NCBI GenBank assembly: GCA_949130485.1
Contig: OX422186.1
Span: 5,616,792 to 5,680,791 of the forward strand
DNA: 64,000 nt
Reading direction: 5' to 3'
Source: Agelas oroides
Lineage: Eukaryota; Porifera; Demospongiae; Agelasida; Agelasidae
The notes under the pieces: model-generated
Told to the model about the DNA's origin: nothing
What the model saw: only the letters and a program-made list of their open reading frames with translations
The model's database searches: none
Shown here: piece by piece, positions 35,120 to 46,199 of the stretch
Numbering within the stretch: position 1 is the first letter of the stretch
Layout: each line of letters begins with the position of its first letter
Position numbers and translations under genes: made by a program

Positions 35120-38100
35120 TCAATGATTATAAAACGAGTCTGGTTGTTTACGCAGTCTCGTGGGATAAGTCTTAGATAATCTAGAGGTATCGGATGGACT
35201 TGGGGTGACAGCATTGTCCGTAGCAGCTGCAACCGTAGTGTCAGGCGTAGGCTCGTTAACTGTGGGTGTCTCCGTGGGATCAGCGGCTGGACCGGGATTC
35301 TCTGGTGTCGAGCCATCATCTGGTGCAACAGGAAACGAGTCAATTAAGATCTCTGGAAAGTCATCCGACACAGGCTTTTCATCTTCACCATCGGGAATAC
35401 GGCGTCTCAAGTGGTCCTGGTGGCGTCTGACCAAACGACCGTCTTGTAGCTTCACCAGAAACGAGACTGGTCCAGTGACTTCCTGAACAACTGCAGGCAT
35501 CCACTTCTGCCCAGTGCCAAAGTTCTGTGCGTACACAGTTTCCCTTTTTGAGAAGTACATCCAACGGGACGAACTGTCATGAGACAGCTTCTGTTGCAGT
35601 TGACGCTGCTCTATTCGTTCCGTCACACTTGGCTTGAACAGATCCAAACGTGTGCGGATTCGTCTCCCCTGCAACAACTCAGAAGGTGACACACCAGTGG
35701 TACTCTGAGGAGTAGTATGGTAAGCCATCAACACTTTTGCAATTCTACTTGCCATAGTTCCTCCTTTCTCCTTTTTAAGACCTTTCTTCACAATTTGCAC
35801 GGCACGTTCAGCCAACCCGTTTGTAGCCGGATGAAATGGAGCAGAGGTGACATGCTTGATGCCGTTTTTTGACAGAAACATTTCGAACTCCTCGCTTACA
35901 AAACACGGGCCGTTATCTGTTACAAGGACCTCTGGTATCCCAAACTGAGAGTACAGCGTGCGAGACAGTTCAATCACTTTGGTTGACGTCGAAGAATCGG
36001 TGGGGTACGCTTCGATCCACTTGGAGTGGGAATCGATGACGACTAGGATCATCTTGCCTTGGAATGGACCTGCGAAGTCCATATGGAGCCTCACCCAAGG
36101 TCGTGAAGGCCATTTCCATGGTTGGAGTGGGGCGACAGGAGGAGCTGCTTGCTGCTGCTGACAAAGATGACACTGCTGCACTGACTGCTCAATATCTTTG
36201 TCGATCAGAGGCCACCAGACATACATTCTCGCTAGTGCCTTCATCCTCGTCATACCTGGATGCCCCTCGTGAAGCTCCTGCAGCACAGTGGATCGTCCTT
36301 GGGGTGGAATGACTACCCTTGAACCCCACATCACACAGCCCTGGAACACCGACAGCTCACTCCGTTTGGCACTGTACGTTGAGAGAGACTTATCACAAAT
36401 AGACGGCCATCCCCGTTCAACATACTGCAAAACTTTAGACAGGGCGGGGTCTCTCCTGGTCCAGACTCGGATGTGTCGAGCAGTGGCTGGCGACTCGTCC
36501 AAATGATCCATCAAAAGGACAAGTTCAGGTGGGGTCTTTGATTCAGTCTGGGTCTGTGGCAGAGGTAGTCGACTCAGTGCATCTGCGTTTTGGTGCTCTT
36601 GTGTTTTCCGGAAGGTAATTTTGTACTCATATGCCGACAGAAGTAACGACCAATGTCTGATGCGAGCAGAGGCTTGTGCTGAAGTTGGGCGATGCTCATG
36701 AAGGAGAGCTAACAGTGGTTGATGATCTGTGACCAATTCAAAATGGTGCCCAAACAAAAAGGAGTGAAAACGTTTGACTCCAAAAACTAGGGCGAGAGCT
36801 TCTCTCTCCAGCTGAGAGTAGTTGCGTTGAGCAGCAGACAATGAACGTGAGGCATACCCAATGGGTCGCTCGGAGCCATCAGGCATGCGATGAGCAAGCA
36901 CAGCGCCAATTCCGTAAGAGGAAGCATCGCACATCAAGAGTACGTCAAGGTCAGGGTTGAAATGAACGAGCAGAGAATCAGAAGTCAGTAATTCCTTGGA
37001 GGCTTGAAAAGCTTTCTCCTCAGTATCAGTCCATTGCCATTGCACGTCTTTGCAAAGGAGCTTGTACAGCGGAGCCAACACATCTGCCATATTCGGTAGG
37101 AACTTGCTGTAATACGTTAAAAGACCAAGATAAGATTTCAATTCTGAGACATTCTTTGGGTTAGGAGCTTCCTTTACGGCTTTAACCTTCTCCTGAAGTG
37201 GGTGGAGTCCAAATTGATCAATCAAGTGCCCCAAGTACGACACGGATGGAACCATAAATTGGCATTTCGACTTTCGAGCTCGAAATCCGGCTTTTTCCAG
37301 GCGGTCTAGCACAAGGGACAATGTCTTGAGGTGCTCCTCCTCATTTGCACCCGTGACAAGAATGTCGTCGATGTAGACGATCACGTTTGGGATGCCCTGT
37401 AACACATTCTCCATTAAACGCTGGAAAATTCCAGGCGCAGAGGACACTCCATATGGGAGTCTCGTATAGCGAAAAAGGCCCCTAGTGGTGTTCACAACTA
37501 GTAGCCTCTTTGACTCCTCGTCTATAGGCACCTGAAAGTAGGCTTGGCTTAAATCCAACTTAGTGTATCGCTTGCCCTTGGCCAACTTGGCAAACAAATC
37601 CTCCACCTTGGGGATAGGGTATTTGTCAAGCTTTGAAACAGGATTTACGGTCTGTTTAAAGTCGCCACAGATTCGTACACTCTGTTTGTCCTGCTTCAGG
37701 ACTGCTACAATTGGGGAGGCCCACTCTGAATGTTCGACTGGCTCCAACGTCCCTTCTTCCACTAGCCTCTCAAGCTCTTTCTCTACCTTCTCCTGGTAGA
37801 AGTAGGGGACTGAACGTGCTTTACAAAACTTGGGAGTAGCTCCTGGGTCTAGGAGGATCTTGGCTTCATACCCTAACACTTTACCCAGGCCAGGCTCAAA
37901 TACAACTTTGTGTTTGTCGAGGACTTCTTTCAGTGAAGCATTATGGAGCCAAAAAATCTCATGCCAGTCTAGCTTCAGTACACCCAGCCAATTCCTGCCC
38001 AAAAGGCTTGGCCCCTCCCCCTTTACCACAAGCAGGGGTAGTGTGGCTGTCTGATCACCATACTTAACAACCACATCCACAGTACCTAACACAGGTATAG

Positions 38101-38293
38101 CCTCACCAGAATATGAGTGTAGCTTGACTCGGCTGGGCATCACGGTCAATTCGGGCCATTGTTCACAGAGGGTGCGTTTGGACACTATCGTTAGAGAGGC
38201 GCCGGTGTCAATCTCCATCTTTGTTGACTTGTCGTTGATCACGATATCGACTTGGTACGGTTTCGACTTGGAGGACGACGTAATCGAATACAA
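35120..38293 (-). CDS. pol: Gypsy Pol polyprotein: protease, RT, RNase H, integrase
   Basis: An uninterrupted frame of 1057 codons that continues upstream in the same frame into gag, so the TTG at 38291-38293 is not a true start. Order: aspartic protease (DTGA at about residue 29), reverse transcriptase (LPYGVSSAPGIFQ, then YIDD near residue 310), RNase H (CDASSYGIGAVL and DALSRLP), integrase with the HHCC finger (HEGHPG...CHLCQ), catalytic core (HMDFAGP, VTDNGPCFVSEEF) and HPATNGLAERAV. There is a Pro/Thr-rich acidic C-terminal extension. It copies element RNA and integrates it. All catalytic motifs I can identify are present. The gene itself looks intact, while gag upstream is broken. Confidence 0.95.
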   Translation of the reverse strand: MYSITSSSKSKPYQVDIVINDKSTKMEIDTGASLTIVSKRTLCEQWPELTVMPSRVKLHSYSGEAIPVLGTVDVVVKYGDQTATLPLLVVKGEGPSLLGRNWLGVLKLDWHEIFWLHNASLKEVLDKHKVVFEPGLGKVLGYEAKILLDPGATPKFCKARSVPYFYQEKVEKELERLVEEGTLEPVEHSEWASPIVAVLKQDKQSVRICGDFKQTVNPVSKLDKYPIPKVEDLFAKLAKGKRYTKLDLSQAYFQVPIDEESKRLLVVNTTRGLFRYTRLPYGVSSAPGIFQRLMENVLQGIPNVIVYIDDILVTGANEEEHLKTLSLVLDRLEKAGFRARKSKCQFMVPSVSYLGHLIDQFGLHPLQEKVKAVKEAPNPKNVSELKSYLGLLTYYSKFLPNMADVLAPLYKLLCKDVQWQWTDTEEKAFQASKELLTSDSLLVHFNPDLDVLLMCDASSYGIGAVLAHRMPDGSERPIGYASRSLSAAQRNYSQLEREALALVFGVKRFHSFLFGHHFELVTDHQPLLALLHEHRPTSAQASARIRHWSLLLSAYEYKITFRKTQEHQNADALSRLPLPQTQTESKTPPELVLLMDHLDESPATARHIRVWTRRDPALSKVLQYVERGWPSICDKSLSTYSAKRSELSVFQGCVMWGSRVVIPPQGRSTVLQELHEGHPGMTRMKALARMYVWWPLIDKDIEQSVQQCHLCQQQQAAPPVAPLQPWKWPSRPWVRLHMDFAGPFQGKMILVVIDSHSKWIEAYPTDSSTSTKVIELSRTLYSQFGIPEVLVTDNGPCFVSEEFEMFLSKNGIKHVTSAPFHPATNGLAERAVQIVKKGLKKEKGGTMASRIAKVLMAYHTTPQSTTGVSPSELLQGRRIRTRLDLFKPSVTERIEQRQLQQKLSHDSSSRWMYFSKRETVYAQNFGTGQKWMPAVVQEVTGPVSFLVKLQDGRLVRRHQDHLRRRIPDGEDEKPVSDDFPEILIDSFPVAPDDGSTPENPGPAADPTETPTVNEPTPDTTVAAATDNAVTPSPSDTSRLSKTYPTRLRKQPDSFYNH

Positions 38294-39426
38294 GTTGTAG
38301 TCCTCACTGGAGTCATCCGACGACTCCTCAGGGCTCTCTTCAAGATGATGAACAGGCCTCTTTCCAACTGGCTTGTTTTTGCTTTTAGTAGCTGACTTGC
38401 TTCGACAGACTCGCTGGATGTGACCAGTCCTGCCACACCCATGACAGATTGCTTCTTTCAGACGACAATTCTCGCGTTTGTGCCCAACTCAACCACAACA
38501 GAAACAAGTACCAGTGAACTTTGACCTATTTCTACCAGTGTCCTTCCCTCGCGTGGGAGGTGTCACTCGGTGCACACTCTCGGAATTTGAGGCACTATCC
38601 TGCTGAGCAATCTCCTTGGCATTCTTTGCCGCTGTTTCCATTCCTTGAGCCATTTCAATGGCTGTAGTGAGGGTCAGCTTCTTCTCAGCCAGCAACTTTT
38701 GCTGGATCTTACCGTTGTTGATGCCACAAATCAGTCTGTCGCGTAACATGTCATCTAACGAGGCACCAAAATTGCAAAACTCTGCCAACGAGCGCAGTTC
38801 GGAGACAAACGTAGCCACAGTCTCACCAGGCTTCCTGAAGCGACCATGAAATCGAGAGCGCTGGACTGTTTCCGACGGTGTGGGGTTAAAATGTTCCTTC
38901 AGTACTTTGACCAACTCATCATAAGATTTCTCCCCTGGCTTAGCGGGCGACACGAGGTTCCTCACAATTGTGTAAGTAGTCGGTCCTATGACAGCCAAAA
39001 ACGCCGACTTCTTCTTACCGGCATCGGTTATCCCCAGAGGAGGTTGGAAGCTAGTAATTAGTGATACGCGCGAGCTAGCAATTAGTGCTACGTGAATGAC
39101 GTAATCATACCGACTGCCATACAGGCATAGTGAAAGGTCAACCCGATTTACACACGAAAGTTGTTTGCGTAAATCGAGTTGACCTTTCACTATGGGCCGC
39201 TATGGCAGTCAGTATGATTACGCCATTCACATAGCACTAATTGCTACCTCGCGCGTATTGCTATTTTGCTAATTACTAGCTTCCAACCTCCTCTGGGTTA
39301 TCCCATTGGCATCAAAAAAATGGTCGACACGTTCAACATATTGCGGCCAATCCTCCTTTGAGCCATCGAACTCGTCGATTCTCCCCAACAAACTCGACAT
39401 GCTGCTTTTCTCAATCTAAATCCCGT
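38294..39426 (-). pseudogene. gag: Gypsy gag region, disrupted
   Basis: A retrotransposon Gag domain with the usual KKSAFLAVIG, SYDELVKVLKEHF and FRKPGETVATFVSELRSLA words lies at 38489-39020. Two CCHC zinc knuckles follow; the first (CFCCG..GHKRENC) is cut by an in-frame TGA at about 38489. The second (CHGCGRTGHIQRVC) and the rest run in frame into pol. The N-terminal end (about 39305-39405) is separated by a 261 bp MITE at 39035-39295 with its own 9 bp duplication. A single TGA might be read through, but its place inside a zinc knuckle suggests an inactivating change (a C-to-T transition at a CGA codon would produce it). Confidence 0.85.
39035..39295. mobile_element. 261 bp foldback MITE nested in gag
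   Basis: Its inverted arms (starting CAGAGGAGGTTGGAAGCTAG, over 100 bp each) nearly fill the element. The target duplication is GGTTATCCC, 9 bp (39026-39034 and 39296-39304), Mutator-like in size. A related arm lies near 7430-7500. It entered after the gypsy element, so it is one of the youngest insertions in the window. Confidence 0.88.
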
Positions 39427-39442
39427 ACTCGTCGCCAGTTAA

Positions 39443-39588
39443 TGTGGTGTCCTCTGCTAGATTCGGGCAGATTCTAGGCTAGCCGGCAGCACGCGTTCTC
39501 AGTTCTCAATAGCCAAGATCATAGAACTGCTCATGCGCAATCCATCATAGATTACATAATAATGACATAATAATACAGCAACACTACA
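39443..39588 (-). repeat. 5' LTR of the gypsy element
   Basis: 146 bp, TG...CA ends, followed by the target duplication TGTAT at 39589-39593. Internally it is followed (minus strand) by TTAACTGGCGACGAGTACGG, the probable primer-binding region. The tRNA is not assigned. Confidence 0.92.
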
Positions 39589-42500
39589 TGTATGACCTTA
39601 TTGGAGCTAGGGGGGAGGGGGGTCACAACTTAGGGCACAACAATGTTATTTTGGGAAAATAGTTTGTAGGTGTTCCCAATTCAGTGCACATCTTGGAAGC
39701 AGTGCCTTTGGAGTAGTCACACAAAGGAGACCCAAAAACCCCATGCACTTTCAGTATCATACACCCAACCAAACCCAGCATAGACAGTGGATCATGCATG
39801 TGGTACTGATGTGCGTGGGTTAATTGGTTAAATTGGTGTGGCTTGTGGGACTATAATGTAGGAACTGGTAGGTTACTGTAGGGTCTTGTAATGTCAACAT
39901 GTGACTTGGGGTAGATTTGGCTCATACAGGCGTGAAGTAGGTTGTTAGAGGCTTACATGGTTGTAGTAAAGGCAGGGTTGGCTCCACTGTTGAATATATA
40001 GTGTGTAGAATGAGGATACAAAGTATGCAGTTGGATTGTAGGAGATTGAGCTTATTTGTCAAGAGAATTTTGGTTCATGCTGCAGAGTTCTAAAAGCCGA
40101 GAAGTTAAGGTGATGATACACCTAGGTGCTTGTGTGCTTATGGAGAACAGAGCTATCTTTTCAGCTTGGAAAAATTGTTTCATGCAGTGTCCACTTTATG
40201 AGAAGGTAGTCTAGCATGCTGCCAAGCCTAATAGCCATGCATTTGTATACTTAGGCACTTTTCTACTACCCCTCATCATTCTCTATTACCCCTCAGTATT
40301 GGCTCCAGCCAAGCACAATAGCAACCCTAGCTATACAGCAACAATGGCAGCATATAGTATAATATACCTGTAACTGTGTTACTGTTGACTTAAACTCTTC
40401 TTGTATTGGTTATTGCTGTTGTTGAGTGATGTCATATTTCGTAATGCATGTATGATGCAATGTGGTGTAATGGACGATGATGCAATAGTCAGTCTCTCTC
40501 ATGCTATGAAAAGATGAACTAAGTTACATATCTATAGATCTCAGCAATTTCTGCTACCCCTCAGCAGGGACAGTAGAAAATGCTGAAGGGAGTAGCCTGG
40601 CGGGGAATGCTGAAAGGTCACTACGTGCATACTTCCCATTGTGACTGTAGTAGGATGCTGAGATATTTCTTAGTAGGATGGGTATACCACTGTGCTTGGT
40701 GCATGCATGGCACCAAATGCTTAGGTGTGACAGGAAAAGCTCAGCAGTATTAGAAACTGATGAGAGGTGTGGCTAGGTATTGTGCCTGTCTGCTGAAATT
40801 GCTGTGTCAAGCAGTAGAAAACGCTGAGGGATAGTAAGGGACGCAGAATTGCTGTTGAGATTATGGCTGCCATTGTTCCTATAGTTTTAGAAACTGCTGA
40901 AGGGCAGTACAGCGTGTTGATAAATGCTAAGTGAAAGTAGACATTGCTGAGCTATCCTTGCATTTAGCTATATATAGTAAGCTGAAGGAAATTACAGAAT
41001 GTTAAGGGGCAGTAGAGATTGCTGAAAGGTATGACTGCCATTGTGCTTGAATGGAGAGAATGCCAAAGTGGGAAAGGTACAAGGGAGGCAGTATGTACAG
41101 ACTGTTGAGAGATAATGTATACTTGGCTAAAGAATACACCCTAAAGAATATTTTCTTTAGCCATGCAAGGGCTAAGGATGTGTGTGTATAGAGAGGATCA
41201 CTGCATAAGGCATAACAAAAATTTCTGAGGGCATTGCTATCATCATGTACTTCACTGAAATAAAAGCCAATGAGCAGTAGAAAGTGCAGAGAAATGAGTG
41301 GCAGTAGAGATTGTAGCCTATTTCTCATGCTCTCGTGTGTGGAGATTGCTGACAGGTTTAACTGCAATTACGCTTGACTTTAGAAGTATATAGCTACCAG
41401 GAATTGTTGAGTCACATGCAATAGAGACGGCTGAAAGATAATTATGACTGCATGAGGGCAGAAGTGAAATGTCCTCTGTCACCTCCAGCCAATATAACCT
41501 TTTAGTTACTCCCCACCGTTCACTTCTGCCATTACAGTAAAACCTCTAATAACGGACCCTCCGAAAAGCGGACAACCTCTGTACAGCGGACGGCTCACTT
41601 GCCCCCGATTGATTTTACCATAGAACTAATACATTTCGAACCTCCGAGAAGCGGACACCTCTCAACTCCGAACAACGGACACTGACCAGCCCCCGACGTA
41701 CCTTAGCCAATACAAAATTACCTCCGAAAATGGACAGTGAAGCTACACCCACATAATGCGGACACTTGTCGACCGCTTTCGTAACCCCACCGTCGCTGGA
41801 TTCAAAGACCGAGCACTATATTAGCACTGTTGCTCATCGTGCTAGCCTTTCTCGCCAGCGTAAAGCAACAGAGAGGTCCGAAAATGCGATCTCATCGCGT
41901 TCAACAGGCCGGCCGATCACACATTACCACGCCTACCGGAAGTATACCGAATGACCAGCCCCCGATGTAACGGATACCTCCGTATTCTGGACCCGCAGCG
42001 GTGGTCCTTTCCACTTTTCTCGCAAATGAAAAATTTCTGTTACAAACACAATCGAGTGTTTATTTAGTTATTGTACATTATATATGTAACAATTGCATCA
42101 TTCTACATATTTTTTCTAGTAGTGTTGCTCTTACCATCTTGCTATTGAAGAAACCATCAAATTGAAGCAGAATATGAAGCAGATTATAAGACTTTTAAGT
42201 GTTATTTTTGTCTTTAAGTGATTTCCAATAGGTATAAAACAAAACCTCTGAGAAGAGGACAACCTCTCTACAAGGGACAAATGGCAAGTCCCCAATGTGT
42301 CCTTTGTTTGGAGGTTTTACTGTAATTATTTCTCAGCAGTCTCTACTGCCCCTTGGGCAGTTTCTGCTACTCCAGAGAAATGCTGAGAGTAGCAAGGAAT
42401 ACTAAGTGGAAAGAGCTGAAGGCAACTAATGAATTAATGATGTGCCATTGGGTCAAAGAATGCTGAGGGGATAGTAGAAAATGGTAAATTGGAATAGAGA

Positions 42501-43434
42501 TTTATGACTGCTGTTGTGCTTTATTTAATGCTCAGGTATAATTCTAAGTAGTAGAGCTGCTTAGAGTAATGGTTGCCATTGTCCTTGACTGTAGAAATTT
42601 GTTTGAAATACTGAGGTCCATAGATATTGTTGAGAGCTATGTATGGTTGCCTTCTGCTTGGGTCTGAGAATGCATGAGGGGCAGAACAGAGTGCCAGGGA
42701 GTACACAGAAGAGCGCTAAACTGGGGTATATGACTGCCATTTGTGCCTGGTTGACAATGCACCTGGCTACAATTGCATGCAGAGAATGCTATGGGGTTGC
42801 AGAATTTACTGAGTTCAGTCTGAGGAGTGGACATGACTGGAGTAATGGCTAGTCTCACAGGCAGGACTCTCACTGGAGAGTCTGGCCTGTGAAATTAAGT
42901 AGCACTATACTTGAGCTTGGCTGCAAAAAATCTGTGAGAGTTAGATACGTCATTGTCATGATTGTGCTTGGCTTCACAGAATGCAGAGGTGTACGCCTAC
43001 TAGCTATAGGCTTATAAATTGTTATGAGCACTACACTGCTTCCAGTAATGGCTGATGTTGTGCTTGGGGCTACAGAAACCTTTGGGGTGGCAGGTACTAC
43101 ATAGGGGCTGTAAAGATTGCTGAAAGAATGGTTGTCAGTAAATGCTGAGGTGTTGTAGTAACAAACTGTACTCGGTAATTTTCGTACGAGCCAACCTCTA
43201 CGCAATGAATGTACATGTATACTGCATCGAGCCACACCCCTTAGCACTAAACCTCGCCGGATCTCAGTCAGAATTGGGCTCTGCAAACACCTGCAACCCT
43301 TCGCTGTCTAGCCTCGAAAGTCAAACCCGACCAAACATAAAACTATCCGGACCTGGCTAGCAAGATCAGTGCGCACCGGAAACCGTGGAGGCAACTCGAA
43401 CTCGAACTCGAACTCGAACTCGAACTCGAACTCG
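39589..43434. repeat. Right part of the (CGAGTT)n-bounded block and repeat field, unit 2
   Basis: Counterpart of 19963-22787. It includes the degenerate repeat field (about 40600-43160) and the AACTCG array at 43396-43432, expanded to six copies from three in unit 1. Unit 2 carries an extra piece of about 190 bp at roughly 40455-40650, itself made of repeat words such as CAGTAGAAAATGCTGAAGGG. That suggests a unit gain here or loss in unit 1. Confidence 0.55.
41535..42322. mobile_element. 788 bp pogo/Tigger-like MITE, unit 2 only
   Basis: The ends are CAGTAAAACCTCTAATAACG and the inverse GGAGGTTTTACTG, with internal GCGGAC words as in pogo/Tigger elements. A TA duplication (41533-41534 and 42323-42324) flanks it. 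Unit 1 at 21697-21710 (GCCATATAATTATT) is the empty site. A relic frame at 41766-41954 aligns, with changes, to a minus-strand frame in the second copy at 61789-62563. Confidence 0.85.
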
Positions 43435-43788
43435 CATCCCCCCTGAATGAACCCTCTGTATGGCAGATCTTCACTAACCTCTCTAGCTGTAGTCAGTTGG
43501 TAGAACAGGTTTAGTAAGAGAGAAAACGAAAGTATTAGCTACATAACTACAGCCTACAAGCATAAACACTTGTGTACAGGCCGAAATGTGGTTACGCCGC
43601 GGTCACTCGTGGGTGCAACAGGGGACCCCATTTTCCGAGTTCCCATTTTCCGAGTTCCCGTTTTCACAGGACCCCACGAATTTTACGACGCCGTATACGT
43701 ACAAATTTTGGTACAGTAGCTACCTACAACTAAGCAAGCTATCTGGCTGCAGCTGCTACTGATCATCTGTCACACTCGATTCGGTCTG

Positions 43789-45598
43789 ATGGAGCGACAC
43801 TGTGCAATATTTATAGTGTTCTCTCTGCTTCTCTCTGGTAAGATTTGTAGTGCATTCATGCATCGTCACACCATGCCAGTTAGCTATGATTTTGAAAAAA
43901 TTTCATACTGCTTAGCAGTACATTAAGTTAATGTTGAGAGTTAATTGTACACTCAGCGCGTGATTGTGAAGAGCATAGCTGTGTTCATTCACACACACAC
44001 ACAAATCACGGTCAGTGAATCAACTAAAGCTGGTGTATTGCATTATCTTTTCCAGTTGACTACAGCTGGGGGCAGACTACTACCAGAGTGAGTGGTTGTT
44101 TCTCTGTTCAGTTTGCCTGTGTTGATGGAGGCAGATGTCCACCGCTAGTTAATAATCGCAATGGAGTGTGTGACGGTGTTCTTGATTGTAGGGATCGGTC
44201 AGATGAAGCTCGTTGTGGGCTAGGTGAGTGAGAACTATATCGGGCCTCTAAACATCCAGACATCCAAAATGCCTATTAATGTGTCATGTTGAATCCAACT
44301 TGAATGCACCTCACCTTGCAATGCTGCATATCTGAGGTACAAATCTGTTGTGATGTATACATTGCCTATACATGCAGCAGCAGACTAGAAAGATTAACAC
44401 ATACTCTTTATTGTGCTGTAGTACAGAGTGATTGATCGTCACTATACGTACTGAGATACTGTAGATAGATAGTCTTGTGCTGACACAAAGCTCGTAGATA
44501 TATAACCCTGGTTGTAGATAAGATAAATGTTTGGAATTTGTGGTTCAATATTGAGTTATTCAATATTCCCATGCACAGTGTCTGCATTACAAAAATTATT
44601 ACATTGCATGTCTGCATACGAGTCACAATAACTACTATATATGGAAATATAAGAGATTCCACCCAACTACCCAAACTTTTACCGCTCCAAGTTCTATTAG
44701 GCACATTTGGGAGGGTCATGGAGGTCAAAACAACAGTTGGACTTTTGGTGACCAAGATTGCATGGACAAACACATGAGTAGCTCCTGCAGTCTACCAACA
44801 GAAGTGCATTCGTCACCTCTTCATCATTGCTCCACTGCATGGTTGCCTTAGTGTAATGACTAATGGAGTAGATCTTACATGAAGCATAACCCTTCAGTGT
44901 GCATGCATGCATGCATGACCTTGCAGTAGGTAAACTGAATTGACCATCCACACAATTTAGAGCCTGGGAATGAGAATGAGCTAGGCTACTGGGTAGTCAA
45001 AGTGCTGTCGATAATGGTTAACCTCTATTTCGACACAGGCAGCTGCACTCCATTTCAGTACCAGTGTGATAATGGCAACTGTGTGATGGGCAGTGACGTC
45101 TGCAATGGACAAGACAACTGTGGAGACAACAGTGATGAAACCCAGTGTGGAAGAAGTAAGTCTATAATGGATGCACGATAAAGCATTAGAGTCACTCAAG
45201 AGCGCATGATGATGTCATAAAAATGACATCATCATGCGCTCTTGAGTTACTGGATATTCTTGACCCTTTGCACTAGCTGCCGTAGTATTGAAGAGAACTT
45301 GGGAAATGATGACATAAAGGTCATATGTGTATATGGTTCTCATGAGAACATTTCTTCCACAGATGATTTGACTAACTTTATTGTGAGTCTCTCTGTTGGC
45401 CTTACTGGTGGCTTGCTGGTGTTACTACTCTCCCTAATCGGCTGTATCTGCTGCTGTGTTCATAATTGCTGCATGAGGCATAAGAAGAATATCAATGGAC
45501 CCGCAACGACAACACGAGCAACTCTAAAAGCAATAGACAAGAATGCAGGTTCACAACTTGTTTATTATAATTCGGAGACAGGATCCACTTTTATCTGA
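43789..45598 (+). CDS. Receptor E: two LDLa modules, TM, tail without PPxY (4 exons)
   Basis: Exons 43789-43837, 44056-44223, 45039-45155 and 45363-45598 encode 189 residues. The 5' flank, exon 1 and exon 2 match gene C almost exactly (one signal-peptide change, C to F; GGRC for GSRC in LDLa-1). From about 44235 the intron sequence is unrelated to C, so the duplicated unit ends there. LDLa-2 keeps the common sequence. The membrane exon is strongly diverged (TM IVSLSVGLTGGLLVLLLSLI, then CCCVHNCCMRHKKN). The tail has SQLVYYNS where the other copies have the PPPVY segment. So the WW-domain ligand is lost, leaving one or two tyrosines. The reading frame is intact. Confidence 0.83.
45194..45247. 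repeat. Perfect 25 bp hairpin in intron 3 of gene E
   Basis: Arms starting ACTCAAGAGCGCATGATGAT and their exact complement surround AAAA. Pseudogene F has GAGTCACTGG at this place with no hairpin, so it is an insertion or an inverted duplication in E. Confidence 0.8.
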
Positions 45599-46140
45599 CA
45601 ATGTTCTTAGTTCATAATGACCGAAGATTTCTTTTGCTTCTATTGTGCATAATTATACTTATCACATGCTGGTACATTCGTGAGGAGTATTAATTTTGCT
45701 GTAAATGCAATTCATCATAGTGTTATTCTGTAGAATCTTTTTGTGCATTCTTATGTGTACTAGTACTTTGGAACAAGGAGAGTGGTTGCTGGATGTACAT
45801 GCTCTGTTGACAATTATAATGTGTTGTTTCTATATATGTGATGTAGCTATTGTTTTCTGCATGGAGGTAAAGGATGCTTTTGCAACATGGTGATCTTTTT
45901 AGTGCATGGATGCTCATGCAGGTATCATTTGTGGAGTGCTACATGGACACTGCATGTATACCTTGGAGCTAGGCTCGATTTTTAGATCTATATACGTATG
46001 CATGGCCTTATCCACTTATGAATTAATATCATGTATGATGGAGGATGATATTTGCCAGCTACTTTATCTAGCACTTTTCATCACATGGATCTAATTGTGT
46101 ATATTCTTTAAACTTGAGCCACCATTTTCGTGTACTGTAG

Positions 46141-46199
46141 TAGCCTCGTACCCAGGCTCCTCCCCATGCTGACTGGGGAGGAGCCTGGGTACGAGGCTA
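46141..46199. mobile_element. 59 bp hairpin MITE, TAGCCTCG family, with empty site at 52760
   Basis: TAGCCTCGTACCCAGG...CCTGGGTACGAGGCTA is flanked by TACTGTAG on both sides (46133-46140 and 46200-46207). The duplicated segment near 52753-52762 reads GTACTGTAGGTCATT without the element, proving an 8 bp target duplication. Confidence 0.9.

Larger units (their letters stand above)
34803..39588 (-). mobile_element. Ty3/gypsy LTR retrotransposon, unit 2 only
   Basis: Two 146 bp LTRs (34803-34948 and 39443-39588), which look identical, start TGTGGTGTCC and end CAACACTACA. The 5 bp target duplication TGTAT flanks the element; unit 1 has it once (GGTTATGTATGACC near 19950-19963). A purine-rich tract (complement of CTTCCTTCCCC) abuts the left LTR, and a TGGCGAC-containing stretch next to the right LTR is the likely primer-binding site. 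So the element runs on the minus strand. Gag and pol are in one frame, broken by a TGA in the zinc knuckle and by a 261 bp MITE near the gag start. No envelope gene is seen. The matching LTRs indicate a young insertion. Confidence 0.95.

Noticed and set aside
35205-37799. Plus-strand frames of 60-93 codons within the gypsy element
   Set aside because: They are shadows of the intact minus-strand pol frame.
41766-41954. Transposase gene in the pogo-like element
   Set aside because: The 62-codon frame has no recognisable DDE or DNA-binding motif, and the element is only 788 bp.
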